A DNA stretch of 64,000 nt from Lachnospiraceae bacterium (GTDB lineage: Bacteria; Bacillota; Clostridia; Lachnospirales; Lachnospiraceae), in contig JABZIV010000002.1 in NCBI GenBank assembly GCA_015258095.1, forward strand, positions 1 to 64,000, in the 5' to 3' direction. The position numbers were made by a program, and so were the translations under genes. Position 1 is the first letter of the stretch. Each line of letters opens with the position of its first letter. The notes beneath the pieces are model-generated. The model had not been told where the DNA came from, searched no databases, and worked only from the letters and a program-made list of their open reading frames with translations. Of the stretch, positions 1-8,786 are shown one piece after another.

Positions 1-140
1 GTATAAATTAGTGCCACAGGAATATCTGCTTCTTTTGCAATTTCTGTTAATTTGGCACCTCTATAATCCTTTTTATAAAATACTTTTTCTGCTGCTTCGA
101 GTATTCTATTTCTAACTTCTTCTTTTAATACCTGTGCCAT
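1..140 (-). CDS. TetR/AcrR family regulator, N-terminal part (runs off left edge)
   Basis: Only about the first 46 residues are inside the window. They form the start of a TetR-type DNA-binding domain: a basic helix (LEAAEKVFYKKDYRGAKL) followed by TEIAKEADIP, the usual helix-turn-helix pattern. The ATG is at 140 with a GAAAGAGGTG-like ribosome binding site upstream. The ligand and targets cannot be seen. It is read in the same direction as the ABC/ECF operon to its right but belongs to a different unit, because a terminator hairpin and a sigma-factor remnant lie between them. Confidence 0.75.
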   Translation of the reverse strand, partial: MAQVLKEEVRNRILEAAEKVFYKKDYRGAKLTEIAKEADIPVALIY

Positions 141-194
141 AGCACACCTCTTTCTATACTAATACTGAATTTATATTTAAAAATAAATCAAAAT

Positions 195-386
195 TCAATA
201 TTTGTCAAGATTCTTTATTTTCAAGAAAACATCCTGATCCAACGATGAAAAAAAGAGCAAGTGGTTTTTCTTGTCCACCTGCTCTAAATACTTTTCGTGT
301 TCTTTTCCTCGCCAGTAGACTTTATATATCTGCTCGCTGACTTCAACCCTTTGCCCGTTGACATAAAGGTAATATTCTCTTGGCAT
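195..386 (-). pseudogene. Remnant of a mobile-element sigma-70-like factor
   Basis: A 63-residue frame starting MPREYYLYVNGQRVEVSE resembles the N-terminus of the small sigma-70-like proteins (about 140 residues) common in Tn916/Tn1549-type conjugative elements: the YYLYVNGQ..V.V opening, YWRGKEHEKYLEQVDKKN and the SSLD segment. The C-terminal helix-turn-helix half is missing, and the last dozen residues are unlike the family, so a frameshift or deletion has truncated it. A good ribosome binding site precedes the ATG. It is probably non-functional debris from a conjugative transposon. Family assignment is from memory of the motif, not from a search. Confidence 0.55.
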
Positions 387-433
387 TTTATTTCCTCCAT
401 TTCTTTTTTATCTGCATTTTTAGACAAAAAAGG

Positions 434-464
434 AGGACTTCTGCACATAGGCATAAGAAGTCCT
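434..464 (-). terminator. Rho-independent terminator after the ABC operon
   Basis: Inverted repeat AGGACTTCT (434-442) and AGAAGTCCT (456-464). Read on the minus strand it is followed by a run of six T, downstream of the truncated ABC exporter gene. Confidence 0.6.
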
Positions 465-611
465 CTAAAATGGAAGATTAAATTTATACTTAAATAGTTA
501 CAACCACTAATTATAAAGATACATAAAGAAAAAAGGAGCTTCGCTTTTTCTTGAAATTATTAAATAACACGATCTTATACTCATAATTTTTGCTCCTTCT
601 TTAGTATCTCA

Positions 612-1716
612 TTACAAAATTTTTATCCCTTCATTTTTATTTTGCAATTCTACCATCCCTTTATAAATGCCGTTTAAGGACATCAGTTTATCGTGATTAC
701 CTTGTTCTGCAATATTCCCTTCCTTGATTACAACAATATTGTCGGCATCCCTAATCGTATTTAATCTGTGAGCAATAACTAATAAGGTTTTATTCTTTAC
801 CAATTCACTAATTGCTTCCTGTATATAGCTTTCATTGTCCACATCAACACTTGCTGTTGCCTCGTCAAGAATTACAATAGGAGCATCTTTTAACATGCAA
901 CGGGCAATAGAAATTCTTTGTTTTTCACCACCGGATAAAGTTGCTCCTCCCTCTCCAATCATTGTGTCAAATCCATCCGGAAGTGCCATAATAAAATCAT
1001 AGCATCTTGCTTTCTTGGCTGCTTCTATAACTTCTTCTTTCGTTGCATTTTCTTTCCCCATGGCAATATTGTTAAAAATCGTATCTTGAAATAAATAAAC
1101 TCTCTGGAAAACCATACTGATTTCCGACATCAATTCAGATAGTGAAACATCCTTTATATTCACTCCTCTAATCAAAATTTCACCGGAGTCTACATCCCAA
1201 AATCTTGCCAAAAGATTTGCTACTGTGGATTTACCTCCCCCGGACTGTCCAACTAAAGCCGTCATTGTATTCTTGTTCATTTCAAAACTCATATCATGCA
1301 AAACCTCTTTTTCACCATAAGAGAATTTAACATGATTAAAAGAATTTTCAGGTTCTGAGGTATCAGATTTTGAAATATGTTTTTTGCCTACATCTTGTAA
1401 TTCAGTTTCATTTAACACTTCTTCAATGCGATCCAAAGCGGCGTTCATTACAGTAAGCCTTGTAGCTTCTCCGTAAAATGTTTTTAAAGGGCTGAATAAG
1501 TCAAATACAAACAAAATAAGCCCCAACATATACGGAAGTCCCAAAACTCCTTGATAATTAAGATATATAGCTACTGCTAAAATAAAGGGGATTGATAATC
1601 TGATATGCAAATAGAAAGGGTAGCACACCCATAATTACACTAATAAGCATAATAAAACTTGCTAAGTAAATTGATTTTTTATGCGAACCTGCATATTCAA
1701 AAACCTTATTTAACAT
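612..1716 (-). pseudogene. ABC exporter (permease-ATPase) with internal deletion and frameshift
   Basis: The C-terminal 330 residues are a well-kept exporter-type ATPase: Walker A GQSGGGKST, Q-loop, signature LSGGEKQR, Walker B IVILDEAT and the H-loop IAHR. Before it only the last transmembrane helices remain. An ATG at 1716, overlapping the preceding ATPase gene by 11 bases, begins a typical exporter N-terminus (MLNKVFEYAGSHKKSIYLAS), but that frame stops after about 52 residues. The permease core of roughly 180-200 residues has been lost and the two parts are joined out of frame. It may be an in-gene deletion or a fusion of two tandem exporter genes, which are usual in this cargo operon. 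It is probably not functional as a transporter. Confidence 0.8.
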
Positions 1717-3175
1717 AGTTTTTCTCCTTCAATAAATTTCCTTTTTTATCCATAAAATCCATAATCAACGCTTCATTTCCCTTTACAGATATTTTTTTAT
1801 AATCCTTATCGCCGAGCATTAAGACGGAATGACAGGTTTTAAATAACAACTCTAAGTCATGAGTAATTATTATAATTGGAATCTCCTTTGCTTTTTCTGT
1901 CATTAAATCGGACATAATTTTCATACTTTTATAATCAAGACCTGATGTTGGTTCATCCAGAATTATCAACTTACGACCGGATAAAAACGAAGTAATAATC
2001 GCCAATCGTTGTTTTTGTCCACCGGATAATTTCTGCGGATGATTGGTTTTTTTATGCCACAGGTCTGTATCTTTTAGATATTCTCGTATTTTTTCTAAAT
2101 CACTTTCCGAGTTTTTATCTTTACAAAATATCAATTCATTTTCTACTGTGTCTAAAAAAATCTGAGCATCTACATCTTGTAATACACAATATGAGTTTCT
2201 AAGCCTTTCCTTTTGTTTCTGTCCATAGCTGACATCTAAATATTTTTCAGATAATCCGCACAATGCTTTTGCTAAGGTACTTTTTCCAATACCATTAGGC
2301 CCAATCACTCCCATTATTTCGCTCTCACCAATCTCAAAGGTTAAGTTTTCTATCAAGGTTCTTTTCCCTTGATGGATACAGGCGTTATTTAATTTTATGT
2401 AGCTTTTAGCCACAATCGGTTCTTTTTTTGATACCAATTCTCTTTCATTAAGCGTTCTTAACTCAAGCTCCTTACATTTATTATTACTAAGACTCCCATT
2501 CGGAAAAATATCACATATTGTACCGTCTTTTATATAAATCAATCTGCTAAAAATCTCTTTTAAATAATAGAGCCTATGTTCCGCTATAATTATTGTCTTT
2601 CCCATCGCCTTCAATCTGAGAAGTATTTCACTGAAGTGTTTTATACTATCGTAATCAAGACTGCTTGATGGCTCATCAAAAAAAATAATATCCGTATCAT
2701 AGATAAGAGTTCCAGCTATAGCAACCTTTTGCCTTTCCCCTCCTGATAACTCGAAGATAGACTTTTTTCTTAGATACTCTATTTCAAGTAACTGCATTGC
2801 TTCGTCAACTTTTTCTCTTAAGATTTTTTTCTCTAACCCTAAATTTTCACCAACTAAAGCAATTTCATCTTCAACCACATCACAAAAAAATTGATCTTTA
2901 GGATTTTGAAATACATTGCCAATATATTTAGCTAACTCTCCCTTTTTATATGCCGTTATATCTTTCCCTAAAATCTTGATTTCTCCGTCAAAATCACCAT
3001 CATAAAAGGATGGAATAAGCCCGTTTAGTAATCTTAAAAGTGTTGTTTTTCCGCATCCAGAAAGACCTGTTAAGACTACAATTTCGCCTTTCTTTATAGA
3101 CATTTTTAAATTTTTTAATATCAAATCCTCTCCATAATGAAAGGATCTTATTTCTGCCTCTAAAATATTTTCCAT
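1706..3175 (-). CDS. Energy-coupling factor (ECF) transporter ATPase with two ABC domains
   Basis: 489 residues containing two complete ABC ATPase domains in tandem. Domain 1 has Walker A GLSGCGKTT (37-45), signature LSGGERQ and Walker B IIFFDEP. Domain 2 has Walker A GPNGIGKST, signature LSGGQKQR and Walker B LIILDEP. Such double EcfA proteins replace the EcfA1/EcfA2 pair and drive an ECF importer with EcfT and an S component, which are the next two genes upstream. Its start overlaps the end of ecfT by 16 bases and its end overlaps the exporter start, so the genes are translationally coupled. The substrate is not known from sequence. Confidence 0.85.
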   Translation of the reverse strand: MENILEAEIRSFHYGEDLILKNLKMSIKKGEIVVLTGLSGCGKTTLLRLLNGLIPSFYDGDFDGEIKILGKDITAYKKGELAKYIGNVFQNPKDQFFCDVVEDEIALVGENLGLEKKILREKVDEAMQLLEIEYLRKKSIFELSGGERQKVAIAGTLIYDTDIIFFDEPSSSLDYDSIKHFSEILLRLKAMGKTIIIAEHRLYYLKEIFSRLIYIKDGTICDIFPNGSLSNNKCKELELRTLNERELVSKKEPIVAKSYIKLNNACIHQGKRTLIENLTFEIGESEIMGVIGPNGIGKSTLAKALCGLSEKYLDVSYGQKQKERLRNSYCVLQDVDAQIFLDTVENELIFCKDKNSESDLEKIREYLKDTDLWHKKTNHPQKLSGGQKQRLAIITSFLSGRKLIILDEPTSGLDYKSMKIMSDLMTEKAKEIPIIIITHDLELLFKTCHSVLMLGDKDYKKISVKGNEALIMDFMDKKGNLLKEKNYVK

Positions 3176-3873
3176 AAACTCGTCCCCAACAAAATCATCC
3201 CTCCTACTATCATTGAGATATCAATAAATGTAATTTTCACCTCATGAAAACTTGTTTTTTCCCCATCGTATTCAATTCCTTTTGATATAATTGAACAAGT
3301 TAAGGTATCACTTATGTCTATGCACTTATACATAAGAGGAACAAAATATAATTCAAACGTTCTAATTGGTTTGAAAATGCTTGCTTTAAATCCTCTAATT
3401 TTCATACCATTATTTATTTCCTTCATCCTGATAGAGATTTCCGGAATAAAACGAAAAAATACTGTGATTCCTATACCTATTCCACCATCAATTCCAATTT
3501 TTCTAAATGCAGCAATTAGATGCGAAGAGCTATATGAAGACAGAACTCTTCCCAAGATGAAAAGTGGAGCAAATTTCAACACTATAAGTAGCATTGTATA
3601 TATAGAACCAATCAAAACATTTCCTAAATGGGGTTTTAGTAAATAAATAAGTCCCCATACTATAAGCAATGAAAATATTGTTCTAAATGCTTTTTTAATT
3701 GAAAATAAGGATAACAGTACTAAAACAAAAATAAGGGAAAATAAGTATTGGGTTTGTTCTCCTATTGTTAAAACAACAGAAAATAGCAAAATCAACCCAA
3801 CTATAGTAAGCGGGTTGATTTTGTCTGATAGTTGGTATTTGTTTATATTATTTTTTTCATCTCTACAAAACAC
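3160..3873 (-). CDS. ECF transporter transmembrane subunit EcfT
   Basis: 237 residues with about five hydrophobic segments and the EcfT coupling-helix region (GMKIRGFKAS), which contacts the ATPases. It is the integral membrane energizing subunit of the ECF importer. I place the start at a GTG at 3873, because AGGAAG lies 8-9 bases upstream and the start then overlaps the S-component stop by 11 bases. A longer frame starting at 3930 would overlap the preceding gene by 68 bases. Flanked by the S component upstream and the double ATPase downstream. Confidence 0.8.
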   Translation of the reverse strand: MFCRDEKNNINKYQLSDKINPLTIVGLILLFSVVLTIGEQTQYLFSLIFVLVLLSLFSIKKAFRTIFSLLIVWGLIYLLKPHLGNVLIGSIYTMLLIVLKFAPLFILGRVLSSYSSSHLIAAFRKIGIDGGIGIGITVFFRFIPEISIRMKEINNGMKIRGFKASIFKPIRTFELYFVPLMYKCIDISDTLTCSIISKGIEYDGEKTSFHEVKITFIDISMIVGGMILLGTSLWKIF

Positions 3874-4459
3874 TTTTTTTCTTCCTATCACTAAAAAATT
3901 TATTGTAAATATATGTTCCAAAATAGGCACCTATAACTGAAGCCACAATTGCAATCAATAAACAAATCAAGATATTTTTAGGTGTGTAAAAATTGTAAAG
4001 GAATGTTGCGTAATCGGTTGTAAACATCTTTGGAAATTGCTTTGTAAGTCCTTCTACACCAAATACAAACGTAAAATACATAGCATGTAAGGAATATATG
4101 AACATACCTGCTCCAAACGCAGCCCCAATCTTCATATTCTTATTCTCATAATTTTCCTTTTTACCAATTACAAGTTCTGCTAAAAGTCCTGCAATAGCAC
4201 AAACAGCAATTACTGGCCACATTCCCATGAGAACATAGAAAACACCCATCAATAGGAAGTATAAAAATGCTGTACCTCTTTGCCCGACCTGCTTACACAT
4301 AATAACAAAGACCGGTGCTACAATAATTGTTGGCAGGGCTGATGATAAATATAAACTTGGAAGCATCCCAAACGATCCCGTCAAAAAACCTAATCCCATT
4401 GTTAATACAAACCCAATAACAGAAAATACTGCTATTTTTACAATACCTTTTAAATTCAT
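3863..4459 (-). CDS. MptD-family putative ECF transporter S component
   Basis: 198 residues, almost entirely hydrophobic, with five to six predicted transmembrane helices, a repeated Gly-rich start (GFVLTMGLGFLTGSFGM) and a basic tail (FFSDRKKKSVL). Size, topology and position directly before ecfT fit a substrate-binding S component. Proteins of this type in mobile elements are called MptD-family and their substrate is undefined. ATG at 4459 with AAGGAGG upstream. The intergenic region to tetR carries one of the two palindromic candidate operators, so expression is probably TetR-controlled. Confidence 0.75.
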   Translation of the reverse strand: MNLKGIVKIAVFSVIGFVLTMGLGFLTGSFGMLPSLYLSSALPTIIVAPVFVIMCKQVGQRGTAFLYFLLMGVFYVLMGMWPVIAVCAIAGLLAELVIGKKENYENKNMKIGAAFGAGMFIYSLHAMYFTFVFGVEGLTKQFPKMFTTDYATFLYNFYTPKNILICLLIAIVASVIGAYFGTYIYNKFFSDRKKKSVL

Positions 4460-4546
4460 AATTTTGTCCTCCTTGTTTTTTCAATTCGATATATTTCTAT
4501 TTTCATACAGAAACAATATCCGGTTTTATTTTTATTCTTCTACATT

Positions 4547-4573
4547 CCGAAATATAACTAAGTTATGTTTCGG
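4547..4573. promoter_or_regulatory. Candidate TetR operator upstream of the ECF operon
   Basis: A 27-base palindrome centred on A4560. The arms (CCGAAATATAACT and AGTTATGTTTCGG) match at 12 of 13 positions. The core ATAACTAAGTTAT (4554-4566) is the reverse complement of the core found in front of tetR (see 5247-5265), so the same protein probably binds both. Confidence 0.65.
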
Positions 4574-4586
4574 GCAAAAAAATTGT

Positions 4587-5225
4587 TTATATTCCTCGTA
4601 TCTTTTTCCATCCCTCATTAAAGAACTCTGAAATCAAAGTTGCATTCAATTTCACTTCTTCTTTACTTTTAGAATGAACTGCTACTTCCGATAATGCATA
4701 AAAGTACGCATGGTTGATTAGGTGAATTCCTCTATTCGTTATCACATCATTAACATGATCCGCTCCGTATATCATGCTTAAAATTTTAAAATGATTTTTA
4801 TCTTCTTTCTCAATAATTTCGTCTAAAAAGTTGTTAAATTTTGTTCCATAAGAACCAAATATAAGCAACTCAAATACATCTTTATGCTCAAAGAAATATA
4901 GAACCATTTCAATAGCACCTTGTGCTTTTGATTCCAAAATTTTGGAAATCGTTTCTTTCTTTATATGGTTTTCTCTTTTATAAACATCAAAACTCTTATC
5001 TTCATACATAGCATAAGAGCTTTGTATCTGATTCACGATTGGCTCTACTAATTCGGAGAAAAGAGCTTCCTTATCTTCAAAATGACCATAAAAAGCACCG
5101 GTAGTTACACCCGCCGCTTTGCATATTGCTCTTAAATTAGCTTTTTCAAATCCTTGTGTTTTGAAAATATTCTTTCCACAATCCAATATTTTTTTATGAG
5201 TTGCTTCGTAATCGCCATTAGCCAC
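4587..5225 (-). CDS. TetR/AcrR family transcriptional regulator of the ECF/ABC operon
   Basis: 212 residues. The N-terminal helix-turn-helix is typical: ILDCGKNIFKTQGFEKANLRAICKAAGV followed by TTGAFYGHFEDKEALF, split here to keep segments short. The remaining 150 residues form the ligand-binding helical domain, with no recognisable ligand signature. It is the first gene of the leftward unit, followed by S component, EcfT, EcfA and the broken exporter. One palindrome lies just upstream of its start and a second lies between it and the S component. This predicts autoregulation plus control of the transporter genes, perhaps by the exported or imported compound. Confidence 0.85.
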   Translation of the reverse strand: MANGDYEATHKKILDCGKNIFKTQGFEKANLRAICKAAGVTTGAFYGHFEDKEALFSELVEPIVNQIQSSYAMYEDKSFDVYKRENHIKKETISKILESKAQGAIEMVLYFFEHKDVFELLIFGSYGTKFNNFLDEIIEKEDKNHFKILSMIYGADHVNDVITNRGIHLINHAYFYALSEVAVHSKSKEEVKLNATLISEFFNEGWKKIRGI

Positions 5226-5246
5226 AGTTTACTTCTCTTTTCTCCA

Positions 5247-5265
5247 AATATAACTTAGTTATATT
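5247..5265. promoter_or_regulatory. Candidate TetR operator in the tetR promoter
   Basis: Perfect palindrome with 9-base arms (AATATAACT and AGTTATATT) around T5256, 20-40 bases upstream of the tetR ATG. Its core is the same as that of the palindrome at 4547-4573. Confidence 0.7.
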
Positions 5266-5348
5266 ATACTACCTGCCATCTCAAATTTCAAGAACAAAAG
5301 TTGTAACTTGTTTGTGCCTTGAGCGAAGCGAAAGGAATGGTAAAAAAT

Positions 5349-6692
5349 ATGGATATATCAAAAACTTCTGCTGCTGGCTATACCGGTTCTTCCTATCAAC
5401 TGGAAGGACGAACAGCTAAAAATTTATATAAGGGGCCGTCTGGAGAACTAGCTGATAAACTTGATAGAGTCTACGAAAAAGAAAATCGTAGAAATAAGGT
5501 TTTTGCTGATCCCGAATATCATATAGAAAGAAAATACTTTGACCCAAGCTATTGTCACTATAGGGTTTTAGACGGTGAACCTCATTCTGCAGTACGCATG
5601 ACTGCCTATAATAACGAGATGAGAGTATTAAAGGGCGGCAAACCTTACTTTTACTCTGTTATGGATTATGCATACCGCGGCTATGAAGCACCTAGTATTC
5701 ATGGAGAAATAGAGAGCTTTCGATCATCCATTCATGACAGGCTTAACATGGATTTTCAGATGTCTAAACTCTTTGAAGAAAATAATATTAACATACCAAG
5801 AGATGTTACTCTTACTTTTAGAAGTGATTTATATACAAATAGAATTTTTGTTTTAGGCGAGGTAGATGATAGCTTAAAACAAAGAATTGAGAGCGTTCTA
5901 AATCAAGGTAAGAATCCTGAGGTATTATCTTTACATATTGCATTTTCTGCCTCATCGCTTGCTAAGTCTGAGCAGTATAGCAATGAAAAAAGCAGCCTTT
6001 GGAATTTAGCAAATAAAATTTACAGATATACCGGATATGATATGAGGGATTTGGAGGCAAGAGACGGCAGCTTTTTTACAAAGGACGGAGAGGATGTTAT
6101 AGAAAAGGTTGCAGCGAATGTGAGAAACGAAACCAAAGGCAGTACTCCAACTATACAAAGTGCAGCATTAGGTCTGTTATCCTCAAGGGTGAAATACTTT
6201 TCAGAAAAGGGTATTTATAAAGAAAATGCTTATACCGATATTGAGTTTAAGGATGGTCATCTCCTTGATGTCCGCCAGAAATATAAGTACGGAGTAGGGC
6301 AAAATGGCTGGATACACGATATGGCAAAGAAAGAAGGCGTGGATGATTATGAGCTTACTAAGGACGGAATCAAGCTTCTCTCTAAAGGAGAGCCTTTTAA
6401 AGTACCTTCCGGAAAGCTTGCAGCCTACCAAAAGACAAATGAAAAAGATGATTTACCACTACATAGAGTTATTAAAAAGGCTCTTGATGAGTTTTTCAGC
6501 AAAAATAGGTTTGATATTCCTATAGGTACCAATTTAAGTATTTTATTTGAGGAAACACCACACAAGCTTTTAGTACTGGGAATACAGAATAATGCAGTTT
6601 CTGAAATGCTTAATGAGTCCTTAAATAAAAATAAAGAACTGTTAAACCTGTTTTCACAGTTAGCAAAGATGAGATTTTCTTGGAGAGTATAG
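5349..6692 (+). CDS. DUF4885-like protein of unknown function
   Basis: 447 residues, soluble, with no signal peptide or membrane segment. Sequence features recall the DUF4885 family: a short Ser/Tyr-rich head (GYTGSSYQLEGRTAKNLY), then paired segments of the type FxxNNIxIPxDVTLTF and VxGxxDDSLxxxIExVLN. A similar beta/alpha unit recurs near the C-terminus (NRFDIPIGTNLSILF ... LVLGIQN), suggesting an internal duplication. I use the ATG at 5349, preceded by AAAGGA; an in-frame ATG at 5337 and a TTG at 5319 are less well supported. It is transcribed away from tetR and ends at a strong terminator. Function unknown. Confidence 0.6.
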   Translation: MDISKTSAAGYTGSSYQLEGRTAKNLYKGPSGELADKLDRVYEKENRRNKVFADPEYHIERKYFDPSYCHYRVLDGEPHSAVRMTAYNNEMRVLKGGKPYFYSVMDYAYRGYEAPSIHGEIESFRSSIHDRLNMDFQMSKLFEENNINIPRDVTLTFRSDLYTNRIFVLGEVDDSLKQRIESVLNQGKNPEVLSLHIAFSASSLAKSEQYSNEKSSLWNLANKIYRYTGYDMRDLEARDGSFFTKDGEDVIEKVAANVRNETKGSTPTIQSAALGLLSSRVKYFSEKGIYKENAYTDIEFKDGHLLDVRQKYKYGVGQNGWIHDMAKKEGVDDYELTKDGIKLLSKGEPFKVPSGKLAAYQKTNEKDDLPLHRVIKKALDEFFSKNRFDIPIGTNLSILFEETPHKLLVLGIQNNAVSEMLNESLNKNKELLNLFSQLAKMRFSWRV

Positions 6693-6710
6693 ACTGAATA
6701 AGGGATAGGA

Positions 6711-6736
6711 GCCCTCCGAGGAATCGGAGGGCTTTA
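6711..6736 (+). terminator. Rho-independent terminator
   Basis: Stem GCCCTCCGA (6711-6719) and TCGGAGGGC (6724-6732) with a GGAA loop and a short T-rich tail, 18 bases after the stop of the DUF4885-like gene. It may also serve the convergent metal-transport operon. Confidence 0.8.
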
Positions 6737-6778
6737 TCTATCTCTCAGTTAAATCCCCTGCCTCACAGCCAAGGGCTT

Positions 6779-7915
6779 TTATTCCCCAATCTCTACAAAC
6801 TTCTCCCTTCCTCTCTCAGTCAGAGCATAAATATTCTTATCTGTATCTACCCTTATTAGCCCTTTTCTTATAAGTCTTCCTGCTGTCTTATCAACCTCAG
6901 CCTGTTTCCACTTAAGATGGTCTCTGATTGAACCTAAGCCGAGCTCCTCTCTTTCCTCTCTTTTGCCTGAATGATTGCCTATATGGGTAAGGAAAAGTTC
7001 GGGCTTTAACTCACTCTTTCTCTTAAGCCTTATAAATATAGCAGTTATCAACCCTTCTCTATTAAATAAAAAGGTAAGTAAAAATGTAACTCCTGCGGCA
7101 GCGGCTGTCATTCCCGACATAGATACATTCATAAGGAGAGAAAGCACGTAGCCTATACTGGAATTAATAACTGCATAGCCTACCGATATAGCTATCATCA
7201 CCTTCAAATCTTTGCTTACAAGATAGGCTGCTGCCCCGGGAGTAATCAAAAACGAAACTACCAAAATAGCCCCAACCGCATCAAAGGCTGTAACTGCTGT
7301 AAACGATGAAAGAGTCATCAGTGCATAAAATAAAGCTCCCGAAGAAAACCCTGCAAGCTTTGCAAACCCTCTGTCAAATGTAGTTACCTTAAGTTCCTTA
7401 AAGAAAATGATAACAAAGAGTAAGTTTACCACAAGCAATATTCCCATCTGCACAAATGCCTTGGGCAGGTCGATTCCCATAAATCCTATCCTGTTTAACG
7501 GAGCAATGATGACCTCTCCCATCAGCACTACGTCTGTATCCAGATGTACATTCCTAGCAAATTTCGTAATCAGAACTACTGCAAGGGCAAAAAACATCGG
7601 GAAGACTATACCAACCGCATCATCATTTTTTACAAGTCCTGTTCCCGAAAGTAATTCTACCGCAAATACTGTAATCACGCCAAATATCGCCGCTCCCACT
7701 ATTAAAAACGGAGAACCCACATCCTTTACTATGAAAAATGCAATAACTATTCCCAGTAAAACCGAATGTGAAATGGCATCTGAAACCATTGAAAGCTTCC
7801 TTAAGACCAAAAACGGGCTTAACACCGCACAGGCTACAGCAGTTGTAAGAAGTACAAAGTAAGACTCGTAGGATATGGCAAAGTAAGATATTAATGACTC
7901 AATCATTTCCTCCAT
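6779..7915 (-). CDS. Metal-ion ABC transporter permease (ABC-3 family) with C-terminal winged-helix domain
   Basis: 378 residues. Residues 1 to about 290 are an ABC-3 permease with eight or so transmembrane helices and the usual SDAISHSVLLGI and FDAVGAILVVSFLITPGA motifs, as in TroD/MntD/ZnuB. The last 75 residues are soluble and predicted to form a winged helix (GLGSIRDHLKWKQAEVDKT, AGRLIRKGLIRVD, YALTERGREKFVE), like the marR/DtxR-type fold. Last gene of the four-gene operon; its start overlaps the previous permease by 17 bases. The cytoplasmic wHTH tail could sense or bind DNA or simply be structural; this is not known from sequence. Confidence 0.85.
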   Translation of the reverse strand: MEEMIESLISYFAISYESYFVLLTTAVACAVLSPFLVLRKLSMVSDAISHSVLLGIVIAFFIVKDVGSPFLIVGAAIFGVITVFAVELLSGTGLVKNDDAVGIVFPMFFALAVVLITKFARNVHLDTDVVLMGEVIIAPLNRIGFMGIDLPKAFVQMGILLVVNLLFVIIFFKELKVTTFDRGFAKLAGFSSGALFYALMTLSSFTAVTAFDAVGAILVVSFLITPGAAAYLVSKDLKVMIAISVGYAVINSSIGYVLSLLMNVSMSGMTAAAAGVTFLLTFLFNREGLITAIFIRLKRKSELKPELFLTHIGNHSGKREEREELGLGSIRDHLKWKQAEVDKTAGRLIRKGLIRVDTDKNIYALTERGREKFVEIGE

Positions 7916-8786
7916 GCCTCCTCATCCTAAGGTTCTTTATCATCCCATGCGGCCCTATTACAAGAGAAATGATTGCAAAGCTTCCCATTATGAGTATTAT
8001 GGTTGCCCCTGTGCTCATTCCGTCATAAGCCGTTGAAATATAAGTACCGATGAGTGCAGATACCCCGCCAACCACACCCGCTATTATAAGTACCCGACTG
8101 AATTTATCACTCCATTGAAGAGCTGTAATTGCGGGTATTATAAGCAAAGATGAAATGAGGATTGCACCCACAAGCTTAAGTCCTGCAGCTATTATTCCCA
8201 TTGTCATTACAAGAATTATCCCATACAGCAAAACCGTTCTTATCCCTATAGCCTTTGCATATATTTCGTCAAATAAAAATAACTTGATTTCTTTGTAAAA
8301 TAAAACAAGTAAAACCAAGGTAGGAACTCCAATATACACTATGAGCTTCACATCATCTTTCATAATGTAAGCCGCCTGTCCAAAGATATAGCTTGAAAGC
8401 CCTGACTGAGCAGCCTCCTTATAGTTGCTATTACCCTGAATATAGCTTTTTAGCACCATTCCCACTCCAAAAAATGACGATAAAACCACTGCAAGTATCG
8501 CATCTAACTTAAGCTTTGAATTCTCCTTTATGACCTGAATGAGCATAAAGGCTGTAGCGCCGGATGCTACCGCTCCCAGCGTTAACAGCACAGGCTCCCT
8601 TTGCATAAAAAGCATAAAAGACAGGATTATCCCCGGGAATGCAGCATGTCCTATGGCATCTCCTATCAGCGACTGTCCCTTAAGTACTGTAATACAGCCC
8701 ACAGCCCCTGCTATGGCTGCAAGCAAAAAAGTCCCGCTGCCAACTATGATAAATGAATAGCTTGTAAGTATGTCCAGATTAAGCAT
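7899..8786 (-). CDS. Metal-ion ABC transporter permease (ABC-3 family)
   Basis: 295 residues with about eight transmembrane helices and the ABC-3 signature segments GDAIGHAAFPGI near the N-terminus and KLVGAILISSLLIIPA in the middle. It forms the membrane channel with the second permease gene (6779-7915), powered by the ATPase gene whose end it overlaps by 8 bases. Belongs to the TroC/MntC/ZnuB group that imports manganese, zinc or iron. Confidence 0.88.
   Translation of the reverse strand: MLNLDILTSYSFIIVGSGTFLLAAIAGAVGCITVLKGQSLIGDAIGHAAFPGIILSFMLFMQREPVLLTLGAVASGATAFMLIQVIKENSKLKLDAILAVVLSSFFGVGMVLKSYIQGNSNYKEAAQSGLSSYIFGQAAYIMKDDVKLIVYIGVPTLVLLVLFYKEIKLFLFDEIYAKAIGIRTVLLYGIILVMTMGIIAAGLKLVGAILISSLLIIPAITALQWSDKFSRVLIIAGVVGGVSALIGTYISTAYDGMSTGATIILIMGSFAIISLVIGPHGMIKNLRMRRHGGND

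Noticed and set aside
5319..6692. Longer start (TTG at 5319) for the DUF4885-like gene
   Set aside because: No ribosome binding site before it; the ATG at 5349 has AAAGGA upstream and begins at the conserved-looking head.
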